Positions 22,075 through 29,608 of a DNA stretch of 64,000 bases are shown one piece after another (the stretch's first letter is position 1; every line of letters starts with the position of its first letter). The position numbers and the translations under genes are program-made. The stretch is from Mycolicibacter terrae (GTDB lineage Bacteria; Actinomycetota; Actinomycetes; Mycobacteriales; Mycobacteriaceae). The notes beneath the pieces are model-generated. The model made no database searches, was not told the DNA's origin, and saw nothing but the letters and a program-made list of their open reading frames with translations. The stretch covers positions 4,402,001 to 4,466,000 of the forward strand of contig NZ_AP022564.1 in assembly GCF_010727125.1 (NCBI RefSeq), read 5' to 3'.

Positions 22075-22617
22075 TCAGGATCGGGGCCGGTTCAGCCACA
22101 GGCCGGCCCCGACAAGTGCCACCGCGCCGGCCACGAACGGCCAAATCGGCAGGTCACCCTCGGGGTCGGCGTAGCGGCGGGGAATCGGGGGCGGTGCCTC
22201 CCCGTGCTCGGCCACCGCCGGGCCGGGTTCACCGGTGCCGGCCTCCGTCAGCCGGAACGGCCACGAACCGGACACCACATGACCATCGGCGGAGGTGACC
22301 CGATAGTTGACGGTGTAGGTGCCGACCGGACCCAGTGGGCGGACGGCGACGCTGGCGACCGCCCCCTGGACTCGTGTCTGGCCGGTGGACCACAGGTGCC
22401 CGTCCGGCCCGACCACCGTCATGGCGGCGAAGCTGGTCTGCAGCTGTTCGTTGAAGGTGGCGCTGACGCGCTCCGGCCCGCGGGTCAGCTCGGCGCCGCC
22501 GGGCGGGTCGGCCGACACCAACACCGCGTGCGCGCCGGCCACCCCGGGGGCCGCCAGCGCGAACAGCGTGCTGAGTGCGAACATCCCCGCCAGGGCGAGT
22601 CGCACGGTCCTCGTCAT
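22075..22617 (-). CDS. CopC-domain copper-binding protein
   Basis: A 180-residue exported protein. The signal peptide should be cleaved after VAGA, leaving a mature N-terminus beginning HAVLVSADPPGGAEL; an N-terminal histidine is the usual copper ligand in CopC proteins. Further marks are PERVSATFNEQL and NYRVTSADGHVVSGSWPFRL. A C-terminal hydrophobic segment (WPFVAGAVALVGAGLWL) anchors it in the membrane. Its ATG overlaps the stop of the YcnI gene (ATGA), so the two are translationally coupled. A copper-handling role outside the membrane is family-based. Confidence 0.88.
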   Translation of the reverse strand: MTRTVRLALAGMFALSTLFALAAPGVAGAHAVLVSADPPGGAELTRGPERVSATFNEQLQTSFAAMTVVGPDGHLWSTGQTRVQGAVASVAVRPLGPVGTYTVNYRVTSADGHVVSGSWPFRLTEAGTGEPGPAVAEHGEAPPPIPRRYADPEGDLPIWPFVAGAVALVGAGLWLNRPRS

Positions 22618-23291
22618 GCCCGCCGCCGGCCCAGCGCGATCGCCGCGGCCAGCGCGGCCACCAGCAGCGCGGCCCCGCCGAGCAGCCGGGCCGCATTGTC
22701 GGCGTGGCGCGAACCGTCCTCGGGTTGGCCGGCCGGCGCCGGACCGGCGGAGACGGCCGGCGCCGGGTGTTGGGCGTGGTGCTCGGGTGCCGACGCCGGA
22801 CCAGCCGCCAGGTGCAACACCGGCACCGGGCGCTCCGCCTCGCCGCCACCGGGCGGGGGCCCCTGATCCCAGCGCACCACGGTCCCGTCGGCGTAGCGCT
22901 GGGCCGACGGGAAGTCCACCGTCTCGGCGTCGGGCAGCTTCATCGCGATCCGGAACAGGCCGAACTGGTCGGCTCCGATACCACCGGCCTCGGCCGTCCA
23001 GGTGACCGAGCGCACCGCCCCGGTCTTGGCGTCGCGGTCCAGCCGGGCCGTCCAGCCCGGTTTGGTCTCGGTGCGCGCCGATGCCACGTCCGGCAGCGTC
23101 ACGGTGAGTTCGGTTGTGGCAGAACCGGTCGGCGATTCGTTGGGTACCTCGAAGGTGACCATCGCGACGCCCCCGCGCACCGCGCCCGGGCTGCTGGCGT
23201 GCACATGCGCCCAGGCCGGTGCGGTGCCGGCGATCCAACTGGCGGCGGCGATCACCGCGGCAAGCGCGCACACGCGGGTCCAGGTGCTCAT
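22614..23291 (-). CDS. YcnI-family (DUF1775) copper-associated protein
   Basis: A 225-residue exported protein. The signal peptide ends near PAWA, giving a mature N-terminus HVHASSPGAVRGGVAMVTFE, and family text includes FEVPNESPTGSATTELTV and RFxxGxxVRWDQ-like YADGTVVRWDQGPP. DUF1775 proteins bind copper through the N-terminal histidine and a tryptophan, and often neighbour CopC/CopD. A proline-rich stretch with three histidines leads to a C-terminal membrane segment (residues about 204-221). It overlaps Rv3850-like and CopC genes by ATGA on each side, forming a three-gene coupled unit. Confidence 0.88.
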   Translation of the reverse strand: MSTWTRVCALAAVIAAASWIAGTAPAWAHVHASSPGAVRGGVAMVTFEVPNESPTGSATTELTVTLPDVASARTETKPGWTARLDRDAKTGAVRSVTWTAEAGGIGADQFGLFRIAMKLPDAETVDFPSAQRYADGTVVRWDQGPPPGGGEAERPVPVLHLAAGPASAPEHHAQHPAPAVSAGPAPAGQPEDGSRHADNAARLLGGAALLVAALAAAIALGRRRA

Positions 23292-23956
23292 GACGGCAGC
23301 CCCAGCCGGGCCATCAGATCGGCGTCGATGCCGTCGAGCTGCCCGCTGATCGCGGCGGAGGCGGCCCGGCGCCGATCCACCGGCATGGTCTCGATGGCGG
23401 TCACCCCGGTGGCGAGTGCGCTCAACCGTTCGGTGATCGCTGCCACGAACTGCCGGGTCTCGGAGTCCTTGGGTTTGCGCTCGGCCACCAGGCGCAGCGT
23501 CTTCTCCGCCCCGGCGATCCGCGCGGAGAGCCGGGCCTCGGTTCTACCGGAACCGGAGAATTCGCCGATGCGGGCCAGGGGCACCCCGAGCCGTTCGGCC
23601 CGCTGCGCATCGATCAGGCCGCGAACCACCATGGCGGCCCGGTACACCAGCGGCACCACGATGGGCGCCAGCATCCGCGAGACCACCAGGGTGCGGCGGA
23701 TGCGGGCCGGCGACAGCAGCCGGCCGTCGCGGGCCGCCTTGAGTTGACTCTCGGCCGCCTTGAGCGCCGTGCGATCGCGGTCCCGGTCGGATTTGAGCTG
23801 TGCCTTCAGGGCCCGCGCGTCCGCGCGCTGGGCGGCTTTGAAGCGTTTCGCCTCGCCCTTGGCGGCCAGCCGCGCCTCGAGCCGGGCGCCGGCCTTCAGC
23901 GCCCGCGCCTCGGCGCGCCGGGTCGCGCGGCTCTTGCGTTTTCTGAACAGGCCCAT
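23288..23956 (-). CDS. DUF6474-like basic coiled-coil protein (Rv3850 type)
   Basis: A 222-residue cytoplasmic protein. Residues 1-80 are a long, highly charged helical stretch rich in arginine, lysine and alanine (MGLFRKRKSRATRRAEARAL), followed by a short hydrophobic segment (LAPIVVPLVYRAAMVVRGL) and a second helical half. It matches M. tuberculosis Rv3850 in length and position. Function unknown; the basic helical N-terminus and hydrophobic centre could let it touch nucleic acid or the membrane. Its stop overlaps the YcnI start by 4 bases. Confidence 0.75.
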   Translation of the reverse strand: MGLFRKRKSRATRRAEARALKAGARLEARLAAKGEAKRFKAAQRADARALKAQLKSDRDRDRTALKAAESQLKAARDGRLLSPARIRRTLVVSRMLAPIVVPLVYRAAMVVRGLIDAQRAERLGVPLARIGEFSGSGRTEARLSARIAGAEKTLRLVAERKPKDSETRQFVAAITERLSALATGVTAIETMPVDRRRAASAAISGQLDGIDADLMARLGLPS

Positions 23957-24021
23957 TCGCGGCCGCCTCCCCGGTCTCTCGCTGGAACCGATCCAGCCAC
24001 CCTAATCGCGGTGCCGGCGCC

Positions 24022-24420
24022 TCAGGCGCTGAGGTGCTCCTTGCGGCGCAGCTCATCGATCCGGTCCAGGATGTCCTGCTGGGCCTCCGGCGAGAGCCCG
24101 ACGACCTGAGTCGCAATGCGGCGTACCCCGGCATCGCGGACGCTTTCCAGCCAGGCCAACTCGGCGTCCAGCTTGGCGTAGTAGTCGTCGTCGGTGAAGA
24201 AAGCCGGTTTGATCCGAAAGAAATTAGCCAGCGCGGCCATGGTGGCCGTGGACGGATTCGTCCGGTTTCCCGAGCGGAGCTGGGACAGGTAGGGCGCCGA
24301 CATCGTGATGCCCTCCGCTTTGAGTGCCGCGATCACCTCGGCCGAAGTGTGGGGCCCGCGTCCGGGTGGATACACCACATCGAATAGGCGGTTCAAGCGG
24401 ACAGCGAAAGTCGCGCTCAT
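24022..24420 (-). CDS. espR: EspR nucleoid-associated regulator
   Basis: A 132-residue regulator, the same length as M. tuberculosis EspR (Rv3849). The helix-turn-helix is at residues about 25-65 (TSAEVIAALKAEG, MSAPYLSQLRSGNRTNPS), and the dimerisation part follows (FFTDDDYYAKLDAELAWLES). EspR acts as a nucleoid-associated protein controlling cell-wall and ESX-1 genes such as espACD. GGGAGG precedes the ATG. A TTTGCTG motif, the reported EspR consensus, lies within an inverted repeat about 70 bases upstream. Confidence 0.96.
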   Translation of the reverse strand: MSATFAVRLNRLFDVVYPPGRGPHTSAEVIAALKAEGITMSAPYLSQLRSGNRTNPSTATMAALANFFRIKPAFFTDDDYYAKLDAELAWLESVRDAGVRRIATQVVGLSPEAQQDILDRIDELRRKEHLSA

Positions 24421-24758
24421 CGATAGGACCTCCCGAGGGTCGGCAAGCGGTCGACAGGCGCTCGGCGAGGGGGGAGCCGTCACGTCTGATGATTTGCTGA
24501 TCATCGTAGCCATAGATACCCACACAACCAAGGGTGATTCCGGAGCGAATTCGATCTTGATGTTCAGCGCGTCGCCCCGCGTTTCATGCACCGTCCGTAC
24601 CGGTCGTTGCAACCGCAGATTCGTGGCGTACCAAGCACAATTGCCTCGCCCGCGGTGGCTGCCCGTGGCCGACCGGGACCGACCGCTGGTCCTCCGGTCT
24701 GGACGCCCGTCCGGCGAAGTGAAGTTCGCACCGCGGGCCGAGCGGCGGGGGGTATTTG
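24421..24758 (-). promoter_or_regulatory. espR upstream region with EspR-like motifs
   Basis: A 338-base gap between the transporter gene and espR with no convincing gene. It holds TTTGCTG at 24493-24499 inside the inverted repeat GATGAT-N6-ATCATC (24488-24505), and TTTGCTA at 24755-24761. Both fit the published EspR recognition pattern TTTGC[TC][GA]. The long leader and the site near the gene suggest autoregulation. The zone 24480-24560 is lower in GC than its flanks and probably contains the promoter. Confidence 0.5.
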
Positions 24759-25448
24759 CTATCGGGTGGCAGATTCGTCGCCGGCGGTCTGTCCGCGCCG
24801 CCGCAGCGCGGCCCGCCGCAGCGCCGCCGCGAACGCCACCAAGACCAGCCCGGCGACCGAGGCGATGGCCACCGGCCGCCAGTCCAGCGCCTCGTCGATG
24901 AGCATCCACAGGCCGAACGCCAGGAACAGCAGGCCGGCCGCCCCGTGCAGCAGATGCTCGGGCAGTTGACGATGCAGAACCGTCCCGACGGCGATCGCCA
25001 CCGCGTCGGCCAGCACCATGCCGGCGGTCGCCCCGAGCCAGACCCCGAGCCAGTTGCGGTCACTGGCCAGTGCCACCGTCGCCAACATCGTCTTGTCGCC
25101 GAGCTCGGCCAGCAGCACCGAGGACACCACCGCGAGCAGCACGAACCGCGGTTCACGAATTGGCCCGGCGTCAGATACGGCGTTGTTGCCCTCCCGCCAC
25201 GTCCACGCGGCGAAACAGATGAACGCCACCCCGGCCACGGCGGCGATGGGGCGCGCGGGCAACGTCAGCCCCAGAAAGTGCCCGACCGTCACCGAGATGC
25301 CGTGGACCGCGAACGCGGCGATGGCCACCCCGCTCAACACCACCCACCAGCGGTGCCGCAGCGCGTAGGTCATGGTGATCAGTTGGGATTTGTCGCCGAG
25401 TTCAGCCAGGAACACCACTCCCAGGCTGATCAGCATGGCGGCGAGCAT
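24759..25448 (-). CDS. UPF0016/Gdt1-family transporter
   Basis: A 229-residue membrane protein with two homologous halves, each opening with the family motif: VVFLAELGDKSQLITMTYAL (N-terminal) and VLLAELGDKTMLATVAL (middle). Six to seven hydrophobic segments are evident. GDT1/TMEM165/MneA relatives move Mn2+ or Ca2+ in exchange for protons, so manganese export is the likely role. It corresponds in place to M. tuberculosis Rv3848. The hydrophilic C-terminal tail is arginine-rich. The segment upstream carries a 10-base direct repeat, ATCCGGCGAT, at 25530 and 25551. Confidence 0.85.
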   Translation of the reverse strand: MLAAMLISLGVVFLAELGDKSQLITMTYALRHRWWVVLSGVAIAAFAVHGISVTVGHFLGLTLPARPIAAVAGVAFICFAAWTWREGNNAVSDAGPIREPRFVLLAVVSSVLLAELGDKTMLATVALASDRNWLGVWLGATAGMVLADAVAIAVGTVLHRQLPEHLLHGAAGLLFLAFGLWMLIDEALDWRPVAIASVAGLVLVAFAAALRRAALRRRGQTAGDESATR

Positions 25449-25570
25449 GCGAGACGACCTTTCGTCAGCTGCCGAGGCTAGTGACTATCCGGCCCGCCCG
25501 CCAGCGTTGCGGCGGTTTCGGCGACCCGAATCCGGCGATCCGACGAGAGGATCCGGCGATTTGAATTGCC

Positions 25571-26107
25571 TTATGCGGCAAGGAGCATGGCCAGAACTGC
25601 GGTATCGGGGTGGTTGACGGGGTCGACGCCGACCCGGCTCACCAGCGATGTGACAGTGCCGTCGGATTCGGCTTCAACCCAGGCGGCCCGGTGTTCCAGG
25701 CCCAGATGGGGCAGTCCGGGCAGCAGTACGCAGCCCGACGCCGCGCCGCGGCATTCCGGCAGTGAGGGGATGGTTTCCGAGGGCGGGTGCAGCATCAGCA
25801 GCGCAGAGGGCTGATGCCCGGCGAAATATCCCGGTGCTATCGCGGATTCGCCGGAAACGGTGCCTTCGGCCAGCAGCAATCCGACAGTGCCCGGCCCCGG
25901 GTTGTCAGGAAGTTCCTCCCGCGTGCCGAAAACCGTTGTGGTGGCTAATAATCCGGGCATCGAGGCGACCCGGACCGCGATACTGAGCAGCTGCGCCCAT
26001 TCTTTGGTCGAATCCGGCCAGCGGCCGAAGACCACGAATCCGTGTAGTGCGCCGTGGGAGTGGAACGGGGCGACTTCGATCGCCCGGCCGGACCCTGTCG
26101 TCTCCAT
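25571..26107 (-). CDS. Conserved hypothetical protein (Rv3847 type)
   Basis: A 178-residue soluble protein of no recognised family, matching M. tuberculosis Rv3847 in length and in its position downstream of sodA. It has no signal peptide or membrane segment. Notable text includes GALHGFVVFGRWPDS, LLMLHPPSETIPSLPECRG and HLGLEHRAAWVEAESDGTV. The alternating hydrophobic strands suggest an alpha/beta domain. The preceding 184 bases include the sodA terminator, so it likely has its own promoter. Confidence 0.75.
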   Translation of the reverse strand: METTGSGRAIEVAPFHSHGALHGFVVFGRWPDSTKEWAQLLSIAVRVASMPGLLATTTVFGTREELPDNPGPGTVGLLLAEGTVSGESAIAPGYFAGHQPSALLMLHPPSETIPSLPECRGAASGCVLLPGLPHLGLEHRAAWVEAESDGTVTSLVSRVGVDPVNHPDTAVLAMLLAA

Positions 26108-26242
26108 CGCACACCCTCCGCGACATTTGACTCGTCTGCTCGCATTTCAGCGGGTGGGTTGTCTCCGCAGCATGCGACAGCCGGCGTACGGGCGCAAGCG
26201 GACACGGCGGCGCGGCGGATAACGAATCGGTGAGGAAAAGCA

Positions 26243-26279
26243 GAGCGGGGCGCCGCGCCGACGGCGCGACACCCCGCTC
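26243..26279 (-). terminator. sodA terminator hairpin
   Basis: GAGCGGGG (26243-26250) pairs with CCCCGCTC (26272-26279), and inside it CGCGCC (26254-26259) pairs with GGCGCG (26263-26268). The hairpin begins 13 bases past the sodA stop on the minus strand. It has no T-run. Confidence 0.65.
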
Positions 26280-26291
26280 GAGACGCTGCGA

Positions 26292-26912
26292 CTAGAAGAT
26301 CAGACCCGAGGTCTTCGAGGTGGCGGCCGCGAACCGCGACTGCACGTCGGCCCAGTTGACCACGTTCCAGAATGCCTTGACGTAGTCCGCCTTGACGTTC
26401 TTGTACTGCAAGTAGAAGGCATGCTCCCACATGTCGACCTGCAGCAGCGGGATGATGCCCAGCGGCACGTTGGCCTGCTGGTCATAGAGCTGGAAGGTCA
26501 GCAGCTTGCCGCCGAGGGTGTCGTAACCCAGCACCGCCCAGCCCGAACCCTGCAGGCCGTTGGCGGCTGCGGTGAACTGCGCACGGAACTTGTCGAACGA
26601 CCCGAACGCGTCGTCGATGGCGGCGGCCAGTTCGCCGGTCGGCTTGTCACCGCCGTTCGGGGACAGGTTCTTCCACCAGATCGAGTGGTTGACGTGCCCA
26701 CCGAGGTGGAAGGCCAGGTTCTTCTCGTTCAAGAAGATCGCGCCGTGGTCGTCGTTGGCGCGGGCCTCTTCAAGCTTGGCCAGGGCGCCATTGGCGCCGG
26801 AGACGTAGGCGGCGTGGTGCTTGCTGTGGTGCAGTTCGTTGATCTGGCCCGAGATGTGCGGCTCAAGGGCTCCGTAATCCCAGTCCAAGTCCGGCAAGGT
26901 GTAGTCGGCCAC
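26292..26912 (-). CDS. sodA: Superoxide dismutase SodA (Fe/Mn family)
   Basis: A 206-residue dismutase converting superoxide to peroxide and oxygen. Metal ligands are His28 (INELHHSKHH), His76 (GHVNHSIWW), Asp160 and His164 (VDMWEHAFYLQY), in M. tuberculosis numbering. Residue 145 is glutamine (LYDQQAN); M. tuberculosis iron SodA has histidine there, while manganese enzymes carry glutamine, so manganese is likely preferred. No signal peptide is present, as in other mycobacterial SodA, which are exported by a SecA2-linked route. The GTG at 26912 has GGAAGGAA upstream. Confidence 0.96.
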   Translation of the reverse strand: MADYTLPDLDWDYGALEPHISGQINELHHSKHHAAYVSGANGALAKLEEARANDDHGAIFLNEKNLAFHLGGHVNHSIWWKNLSPNGGDKPTGELAAAIDDAFGSFDKFRAQFTAAANGLQGSGWAVLGYDTLGGKLLTFQLYDQQANVPLGIIPLLQVDMWEHAFYLQYKNVKADYVKAFWNVVNWADVQSRFAAATSKTSGLIF

Positions 26913-27102
26913 AGGGTTCCTTCCTTCGATCGGTGCTGATCCGGTGTCAATCACCGTTGATCATCGTCGACTTGCGTTGACGCTTTGGCGGCACCCCACC
27001 GTTCACCGCGGCCGCGGGGTGGTGAGGCCACCTCGATCAACACTGCTCCAACGTGCGGTGTACCGCAACAACGGGTCGCGCGGCCGGCACCGGGCGCGGC
27101 GC

Positions 27103-27255
27103 CTACATCAGAACGATCACCAGCAGGAAGGTCAGCAACACCAGTGCGATCACGCCGGCGCGCAGCGAAGCCAGCAGATAGCCGCGTTTGTAGGTCGACG
27201 TTTCCGCGTGCCAGGCCGTCGCCGTAGCGACCGGCCCGATCGGACGTGCCGTCAT
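27103..27255 (-). CDS. Small single-pass membrane protein (50 residues)
   Basis: An ATG at 27255 opens a 50-residue frame beginning MTARPIGPVATATAWHAETS and ending ALVLLTFLLVIVLM, with stop TAG at 27103. The N-terminal half is polar (TYKRGYLLAS follows), and residues about 33-50 form one membrane-spanning helix at the very C-terminus, as in tail-anchored proteins. A G-rich sequence (TTGGGGGC) lies about 9 bases upstream. It is transcribed in the same direction as sodA, upstream of it. Function unknown. Composition and hydrophobic pattern support it; there is no family evidence. Confidence 0.5.
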   Translation of the reverse strand: MTARPIGPVATATAWHAETSTYKRGYLLASLRAGVIALVLLTFLLVIVLM

Positions 27256-27668
27256 CCCTGTTGCCCCCAAGCTGACCGTTGCGCCCGCGTGAGACGCATC
27301 ACAATCGTTCTGTGACGACGATCATAGCGCCTCGTTCACGCGGTGGAAAAATTCGGTGGGTATTAGCCCGCCTGCCTGCAGCGAGGCGGTCCGACCGGCT
27401 CCGGCACGGTCGTGGTGACAGCTGATTAGTGAATCAAGAGATTTCGCTCGAAGCTGTTAGTCAGCTCACTTTGGCGGCTGTGCCTTATCCACAGTCGCGC
27501 CTTCCAGCGAGGGCCAACAAGCACCTCATGGCACTCGTTACCCCCGGCGGGTGTGTGGATAAACCTGTGGAAACTGTGGATAGCTCGGTGGTAGCTGGAA
27601 GGGTTGCCGACCGGGGCTCTGCGACGCGTCCCGGACCCCTTCGCCGGGGCTCTCGCTACGCTGGTGCG
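27256..27668. promoter_or_regulatory. Intergenic region upstream of the DUF4328 gene
   Basis: A 413-base divergent gap. Its left part (27300-27430) shows no clear element apart from lower GC. The right part contains the DnaA-box cluster listed separately. The open frame that continues upstream of the GTG at 27669 has atypical composition and no ribosome binding site, so I do not treat it as coding. Confidence 0.45.
27485..27583. promoter_or_regulatory. Cluster of DnaA-box-like sequences
   Basis: Four 9-mers resembling DnaA boxes lie within 99 bases: TTATCCACA at 27485-27493 (plus strand, perfect E. coli consensus), TGTGGATAA at 27554-27562 (minus strand, perfect), TGTGGAAAC at 27566-27574 (two mismatches) and TGTGGATAG at 27575-27583 (one mismatch). 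The last three are in tandem, same orientation, starting 12 and 9 bases apart. The cluster is 86 bases upstream of the DUF4328 gene start. No dnaA or dnaN is nearby, so this is not oriC itself. Confidence 0.6.
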
Positions 27669-28769
27669 GTGATTCAGGTGTGCTCCCGCTGCGGCACGCG
27701 GTGGAACGTGCGCGATCGGCGGCGGGCCTGGTGCCCGCGCTGCAACGGCGCGCTGTGGGCGCCACTGGCTCCCGCGCAGGAAGCGGAGATGCAGTGGGCC
27801 CAGCCCGGGCCACCTGCGCCGGCAGAGCGCCCCATGGCGCCTCCCGAGTCGCCGCCCCGGCTTGGCCCGGGGTACCGCTGGATCGCGGTGCGCCCGGGTC
27901 CGCCACCCCCTCAGCCTCGCCGGCCACGGCCATTGGGTCCCACCCCGCGCTACTCGGTGATACCGCGCTGGACTCTGATGGGCGCGCCCAATCCGACTGC
28001 CGCGCAACGGAAACCGGAGGGGCGGGCGGTCCCGTCTTCGCGGTCGATGGAGAAGGCGCTGGGGGGCGCGATCGCCGCGCTGGGTATCGCCGCGCTGGTG
28101 CACGCGCTGATCTACCTGTTGATGATCGTCAACCGCACCAGACTGCTTCATCCACTGATCGCCGGTGGCGCGGTGTGGCTGGGCCGACTGGCCAGCCTCG
28201 CCGCGATCGCCGCGGTGGTGCACTGCGCGGTGGTGCTGACCAGGTGGCTGCTGGCCCGCCGGTCGGCGGCGTTCGCCCGGCTGCATCTGCCCGAGTCGCG
28301 GCCGGCCTGGGCGCTGTGGACCGGCTGCCTGGTGCCTCTCGTCAACCTGGCCTGGGCTCCGGTCTACGCGCTGGAGCTGGCCGGCCGGGAGGATCGCCTC
28401 GACCGGCTGCGCAAACCCATCGTGGTGTGGTGGGTGGTGTGGGCGGTCAGCACCGGTGCCGCGGTCTTCGCCACGGCCACCAGTTGGGCCGACGACGCGC
28501 AGGGCATCGCCGACAACATGGTGGCGACGGTGGTCGCCTACCTGCTCGGTCTGGCCGCGGTGGTTGCGGCGGCCCGGGTGGTCGAAGGATTCGAGCAACG
28601 TTCGATGGGACGACCCGCCCACCACTGGGTGGTGGTCGCCGACGACCACGACACCGCGCCGACAGTGCCCCCGCCGCCTCCGGCGGAGAACGCTCTATCC
28701 CAGGAGCCGGAAACCGTGGCGACACCGGCCGCGGTTGGTGGGTCCGGCGGACGGGAACCGGCAGCATAA
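27669..28769 (+). CDS. DUF4328 membrane protein with N-terminal zinc ribbon (Rv3843c type)
   Basis: A 366-residue protein. Residues 4-26 hold two CxxC knuckles (CSRCGTRWNV and WCPRC), a rubredoxin-like zinc ribbon. A long proline-rich linker follows to residue about 120, then four to five membrane segments with the DUF4328 wording (PLVNLAWAPVYALELA, IVVWWVVWAVSTGAAVF), and a proline-rich tail. The start is GTG at 27669. It corresponds to M. tuberculosis Rv3843c. A DnaA-box cluster lies in its upstream region. It precedes glpQ1 by 4 bases and is probably cotranscribed with it. Function unknown. Confidence 0.8.
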   Translation: MIQVCSRCGTRWNVRDRRRAWCPRCNGALWAPLAPAQEAEMQWAQPGPPAPAERPMAPPESPPRLGPGYRWIAVRPGPPPPQPRRPRPLGPTPRYSVIPRWTLMGAPNPTAAQRKPEGRAVPSSRSMEKALGGAIAALGIAALVHALIYLLMIVNRTRLLHPLIAGGAVWLGRLASLAAIAAVVHCAVVLTRWLLARRSAAFARLHLPESRPAWALWTGCLVPLVNLAWAPVYALELAGREDRLDRLRKPIVVWWVVWAVSTGAAVFATATSWADDAQGIADNMVATVVAYLLGLAAVVAAARVVEGFEQRSMGRPAHHWVVVADDHDTAPTVPPPPPAENALSQEPETVATPAAVGGSGGREPAA

Positions 28770-28773
28770 AACC

Positions 28774-29589
28774 ATGGCAGCGGCCGACGATGTGGTGGCG
28801 GAGCACCCGTTCGTGGTCGCGCACCGGGGCGCGTCGTTCGACCGCCCGGAACACACCCTGGCCGCCTACGATTTGGCGCTGCAGGAGGGCGCCGACGGCG
28901 TCGAATGCGATGTGCGGCTGACCAGCGACGGTCACCTGGTCTGTGTGCACGACCGGCGGGTGGATCGCACGTCCACCGGGGCGGGGCTGGTCAGCGAGAT
29001 GACGCTGTCGCAGCTGCGCAGCTTCGACTACGGGGCCCGGCACAACGGCCGGCCTGGCGGACCGCCGGAGACCGTAACGTCCGGAGACACCGGCCTTCTC
29101 ACCCTCGACGCTTTGGTGGCGCTGGTCCTGGACTGGCAACACCCGGTGAAGATCTTCATTGAGACCAAGCACCCGGTGCGCTACGGCGCGATGGTCGAAC
29201 GCAAGGTGCTCGCGCTGCTGCACCGGTTCGGGATCGCCTCGCCCGCATCGGCGACCCGCTCGCGGGCGGTGGTGATGTCGTTCTCGGCGGCGGCGGTGTG
29301 GCGGATCCGCCGGGCGGCGCCGCTGCTGCCGACGGTGCTGCTCGGGTCGGCGGCGCGCTATCTGGGTGGCAGCGCCGCGACCACGGTCGGGGCCACCGCC
29401 ATCGGACCCTCGATCGCGACGCTGCGTGAGCACCCGGAGTTGGTCGACCATGCCGCCGCGCGAGGCCGCGCGGTGTACTGCTGGACGGTCGACCACGATG
29501 AGGACGTCGACTTCTGCCGGGACGTCGGTGTCGCTTGGATCGCCACGAATCAGCCCGCCCGAACCAAGGCGCGGTTGCGGGCGGGCTGA
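28774..29589 (+). CDS. glpQ1: Glycerophosphodiester phosphodiesterase GlpQ1
   Basis: A 271-residue GDPD TIM barrel that cleaves glycerophosphodiesters to glycerol 3-phosphate and an alcohol. The catalytic core is visible: VVAHRGASFDRPEHTLAAY, EGADGVECDVRLTSDGHLV, CVHDRRVDRT, and the metal site IFIETKHPVRYG. The C-terminal barrel strand VYCWTVDHDEDVDFC is typical. No signal peptide, so it acts in the cytoplasm. Length and position match M. tuberculosis Rv3842c. It starts 4 bases after the DUF4328 gene and ends 19 bases from the convergent bfrB. Confidence 0.93.
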   Translation: MAAADDVVAEHPFVVAHRGASFDRPEHTLAAYDLALQEGADGVECDVRLTSDGHLVCVHDRRVDRTSTGAGLVSEMTLSQLRSFDYGARHNGRPGGPPETVTSGDTGLLTLDALVALVLDWQHPVKIFIETKHPVRYGAMVERKVLALLHRFGIASPASATRSRAVVMSFSAAAVWRIRRAAPLLPTVLLGSAARYLGGSAATTVGATAIGPSIATLREHPELVDHAAARGRAVYCWTVDHDEDVDFCRDVGVAWIATNQPARTKARLRAG

Positions 29590-29608
29590 TCGATTCGGGG
29601 CGCGGAGG

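Noticed and set aside
25449..25570. Manganese riboswitch before the Gdt1-type transporter
   Set aside because: Such transporters often have a yybP-ykoY element, but I could not find its conserved core in these 122 bases.
27429..27668. Longer N-terminus for the DUF4328 protein
   Set aside because: The frame stays open to 27429, but it runs through the DnaA-box cluster, has atypical composition, and the zinc-ribbon start at the GTG 27669 fits the family.
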